From contig NZ_RHNP01000023.1 of assembly GCF_003950295.1 (NCBI RefSeq), positions 1-43,940 on the forward strand: a DNA stretch of 43,940 bases. The letters run 5' to 3'. The translations under genes were made by a program, and so were the position numbers. Origin of the DNA: Loigolactobacillus iwatensis. Lineage in GTDB: Bacteria; Bacillota; Bacilli; Lactobacillales; Lactobacillaceae. Shown here one piece after another: positions 42,270 through 43,940 of the stretch (position 1 is the first letter of the stretch; each line of letters begins with the position of its first letter). The notes below the pieces were generated by a model. It was not told where the DNA came from. It saw only the letters and a program-made list of their open reading frames with translations, and did not search any database.

Positions 42270-43472
42270 CTAATTTAACTTCAAATCTTTTACTGCCTGT
42301 GCTAAAATCTCCCGGGCAATAACATGTTTATCTGCTAACGGCAAATCAAGCGGCCCTTGATTTGGTCGGAAAATGGTCACTTTATTCGTATTGACGTTAA
42401 AACCTGCATTACGATTGGAAACATCATTGGCAACGATCATATTTGCCTTCTTGGCACTTAATTTTCCTTGCGCATATTCAACAATATTCTGCGTTTCTGC
42501 AGCAAAACCAATTAAGTATTGTTGTTGTTTATTCTGCCCAAGTGTCGCTAAAATATCCGGCGTTTTTTCTAATTCTAAAGTTAAAGTTGCCGCCGTTTTC
42601 TTTATTTTTTCTTTAGCAACCTGTTTAGGCCGATAATCAGAAACGGCCGCTGCCATAATAACAATTGCAGCCGTTTTAAACTGTGCCTGAACAGCCTGAC
42701 TCATTTGTGCCGCAGTTTCCACCGAAATAAGCGTTATTCCAGTTGGTGCGTTTAAATTCGTCTTTGCACTAATTAAGATTACTTCAGCCCCCAGATCACG
42801 CGCAGCTTCCGCCAAGGCATAACCCATTTTACCGGATGAATCATTCCCAATAAAACGAACTGGATCTAACCGTTCACGGGTACCCCCAGCTGTAACAATA
42901 ACTTTTTTACCCTGCAATGGTAATTGTTGTGGATTAGATTTATGCGCAACGTAGTCCGCAATTTCATGCGGCTCTGGCAAGCGTCCCTTACCCGAGTAGC
43001 CTTCAGCAAGAAAACCGACGGCCGGATCAATCACATCAAACCCATCCTGCTGCAATTGAGCCAAATTACGAGCTACCGCCGGATTTGCCAACATATGCAC
43101 GTTCATCGCTGGTGCAATATATTTTGGCGCAACCGTAGCCAATAATGCAGTCGTTACAAAATCGTCCGCAATCCCATTGGCTAATTTACCAATAACATCT
43201 GCTGTAGCCGGTGCAATGATAGCGATATCCGTCCAATCAGCTAAAGCAATATGAGCCACCTCCGCCGCATCTTCTTGTTTAAAACGATCTGTATAAACAA
43301 TGTGTTTACTCAACACTTGAAAGGTAAGTGGAGTTACAAAAGCGGTTGCTCCCTCAGTTTCAGCCACACGAACTTCTGCGCCACGGCGAATTAATTCTCG
43401 CACTAAAGAAGCCGCCTTATAAGCTGCAATTCCACCGGTAACGTATAGCGCAATATGTTTTCCTGCTAACAA
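42270..43472 (-). CDS. coaBC: Bifunctional phosphopantothenoylcysteine decarboxylase / phosphopantothenate-cysteine ligase
   Basis: CoaBC carries out two steps of coenzyme A synthesis: CoaB joins cysteine to phosphopantothenate and CoaC (flavin-dependent) decarboxylates the product. The 400-residue protein has GGIAAYKA and His74 in AHIALADW, PAMNVHM with Asn124, and the CoaB half with VTAGGTRERLDPVRFI and SSGKMG, then KIKK. Where E. coli CoaC has catalytic Cys158, this protein has Glu157 in FLAEGYSGKGRL. I chose TTG 43472 because GGAGG lies eight bases before it; an upstream TTG at 43502 has no such support. It heads the coaBC-priA-fmt-rsmB-stp-pknB-rsgA-rpe-thiN run. Confidence 0.95.
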   Translation of the reverse strand: MLAGKHIALYVTGGIAAYKAASLVRELIRRGAEVRVAETEGATAFVTPLTFQVLSKHIVYTDRFKQEDAAEVAHIALADWTDIAIIAPATADVIGKLANGIADDFVTTALLATVAPKYIAPAMNVHMLANPAVARNLAQLQQDGFDVIDPAVGFLAEGYSGKGRLPEPHEIADYVAHKSNPQQLPLQGKKVIVTAGGTRERLDPVRFIGNDSSGKMGYALAEAARDLGAEVILISAKTNLNAPTGITLISVETAAQMSQAVQAQFKTAAIVIMAAAVSDYRPKQVAKEKIKKTAATLTLELEKTPDILATLGQNKQQQYLIGFAAETQNIVEYAQGKLSAKKANMIVANDVSNRNAGFNVNTNKVTIFRPNQGPLDLPLADKHVIAREILAQAVKDLKLN

Positions 43473-43501
43473 TTGTAGTTCCTCCACTTCTTCATCGATC
43501 A

Positions 43502-43632
43502 ACTTAGGGAGTGTTTGGAAAATTCTTACCTACACTTATTTAGAAGGCCATTAAAAACTGACCTTCTAACACATTTGGCCCAAAATTAATCAGGTAAATA
43601 CTAGCAAAAGTGTTTTCCAAACCCACCTTAGT
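43502..43632. repeat. 131-bp imperfect inverted-repeat element upstream of coaBC
   Basis: The sequence at 43502-43526 is repeated in inverted form at 43608-43632, about 20 of 25 positions matching, with GTTTGGAAAA identical. Between them is a TTAGAAGG/CCTTCTAA stem (about 43540-43568). It could be a miniature transposable element or a structured coaBC leader. Confidence 0.5.
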
Positions 43633-43863
43633 TAAATCATTGGTACTCTAAGATTAAACTTGTTTAATAATTTTAGAATTGAACTGCAGTCTAATCCCGC
43701 TCTTATTTCATTTGGCATCATTAGCAAAATTAGTAATAATTCTTAGTTGCAAAGTAACGACTGACTAATTTTACAAATGCTTCCTAAATTCTTCTGCCTA
43801 TAATTGTAGCAGAAAACAACTAAAATAGCTTTGCGCTTGTCACAAAAAAAGGTCAGGAATTTT
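43633..43863. other. Intergenic region between coaBC leader and the IS end
   Basis: No gene seen. A minus-strand extended -10 (TGC TACAAT, TACAAT at 43808-43803) may be the coaBC operon promoter. The genes rpoZ and gmk, usually just before coaBC in Firmicutes, are not here; the IS end lies in their place. Confidence 0.4.
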
Positions 43864-43940
43864 GGCTCTATACTTTTTCCTGTTGATAGTTTACAAATGG
43901 TAAACTATTAACAGGATTTTTGTGCAGAAAAAGAGCTCAC
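43864..43940. mobile_element. Insertion-sequence end (contig-terminal inverted copy)
   Basis: This is the exact reverse complement of 1-77. It begins GGCTCTATACTTTTTCCTG and contains the same 16-bp stem. Reading outward from either end of the window enters the same end of the same repeat, so two inverted copies flank this segment. Confidence 0.6.

Overview
The window is a piece of a low-GC Firmicutes chromosome, almost certainly Lactobacillaceae. The support is the core gene order (coaBC-priA-fmt-rsmB-stp-pknB-rsgA-rpe-thiN | rpmB | asp23-fakA-recG-plsX-acpP | rnc-smc-ftsY | ylxM-ffh | rpsP-khpA-rimM-trmD | rplS), strong AGGAGG ribosome binding sites and frequent TTG/GTG starts. I cannot name the genus. 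Both ends are the same perfect 77-bp sequence in inverted orientation (1-77 and 43864-43940). It looks like an insertion-sequence end, so the window appears to be a whole contig that stopped at two inverted copies of one IS.

Layout, left to right. 0.1-4.8 kb: minus-strand accessory genes (TMEM175-like channel, lipoprotein, cytosolic 5'-nucleotidase-like phosphoesterase, HNH-like protein with a degenerate active site). 5.1-8.4 kb: rplS, a small unknown plus-strand gene, then trmD, rimM, khpA and rpsP. 8.6-16.7 kb: an accessory island inserted between rpsP and ffh, which are neighbours in Bacillus subtilis. It carries a secreted nuclease, a zinc alcohol dehydrogenase, an atypical SDR, a tautomerase, a SnoaL-like protein, two MerR regulators, a DHA2 efflux pump, a frameshifted cupin pseudogene, two pieces of MFS pseudogene and a 221-bp internally deleted IS3-type element. 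Part of it lies between imperfect direct repeats (about 9626-9684 and 16626-16683). 16.7-43.5 kb: SRP genes, SMC/RNase III, phospholipid acyl supply (FakA, PlsX, AcpP), RecG, ribosome assembly and translation genes, the PknB/Stp Ser/Thr signalling pair, PriA and CoaBC.

The most interesting system is in the island. Four transcription units (SDR, tautomerase, SnoaL-like, DHA2 pump plus MerR) each start from a promoter with a 19-bp spacer, the hallmark of MerR-family control. All four spacers carry the same dyad (T--AGT--GTG-AAG) and sit 30-45 bases before the start codon. I infer a compact MerR regulon for electrophile, quinone or drug stress that is partly decaying. The SDR and tautomerase are divergent from one shared control region.

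The core genes form several minus-strand transcription units, many with overlapping start and stop codons (smc/HAD, rsgA/rpe, rpe/thiN, stp/pknB, fmt/rsmB, rimM/trmD). The window lacks rRNA or tRNA genes, a CRISPR array, phage genes and any replication origin that I could recognise. All functions are from sequence reading alone; no database search was run.
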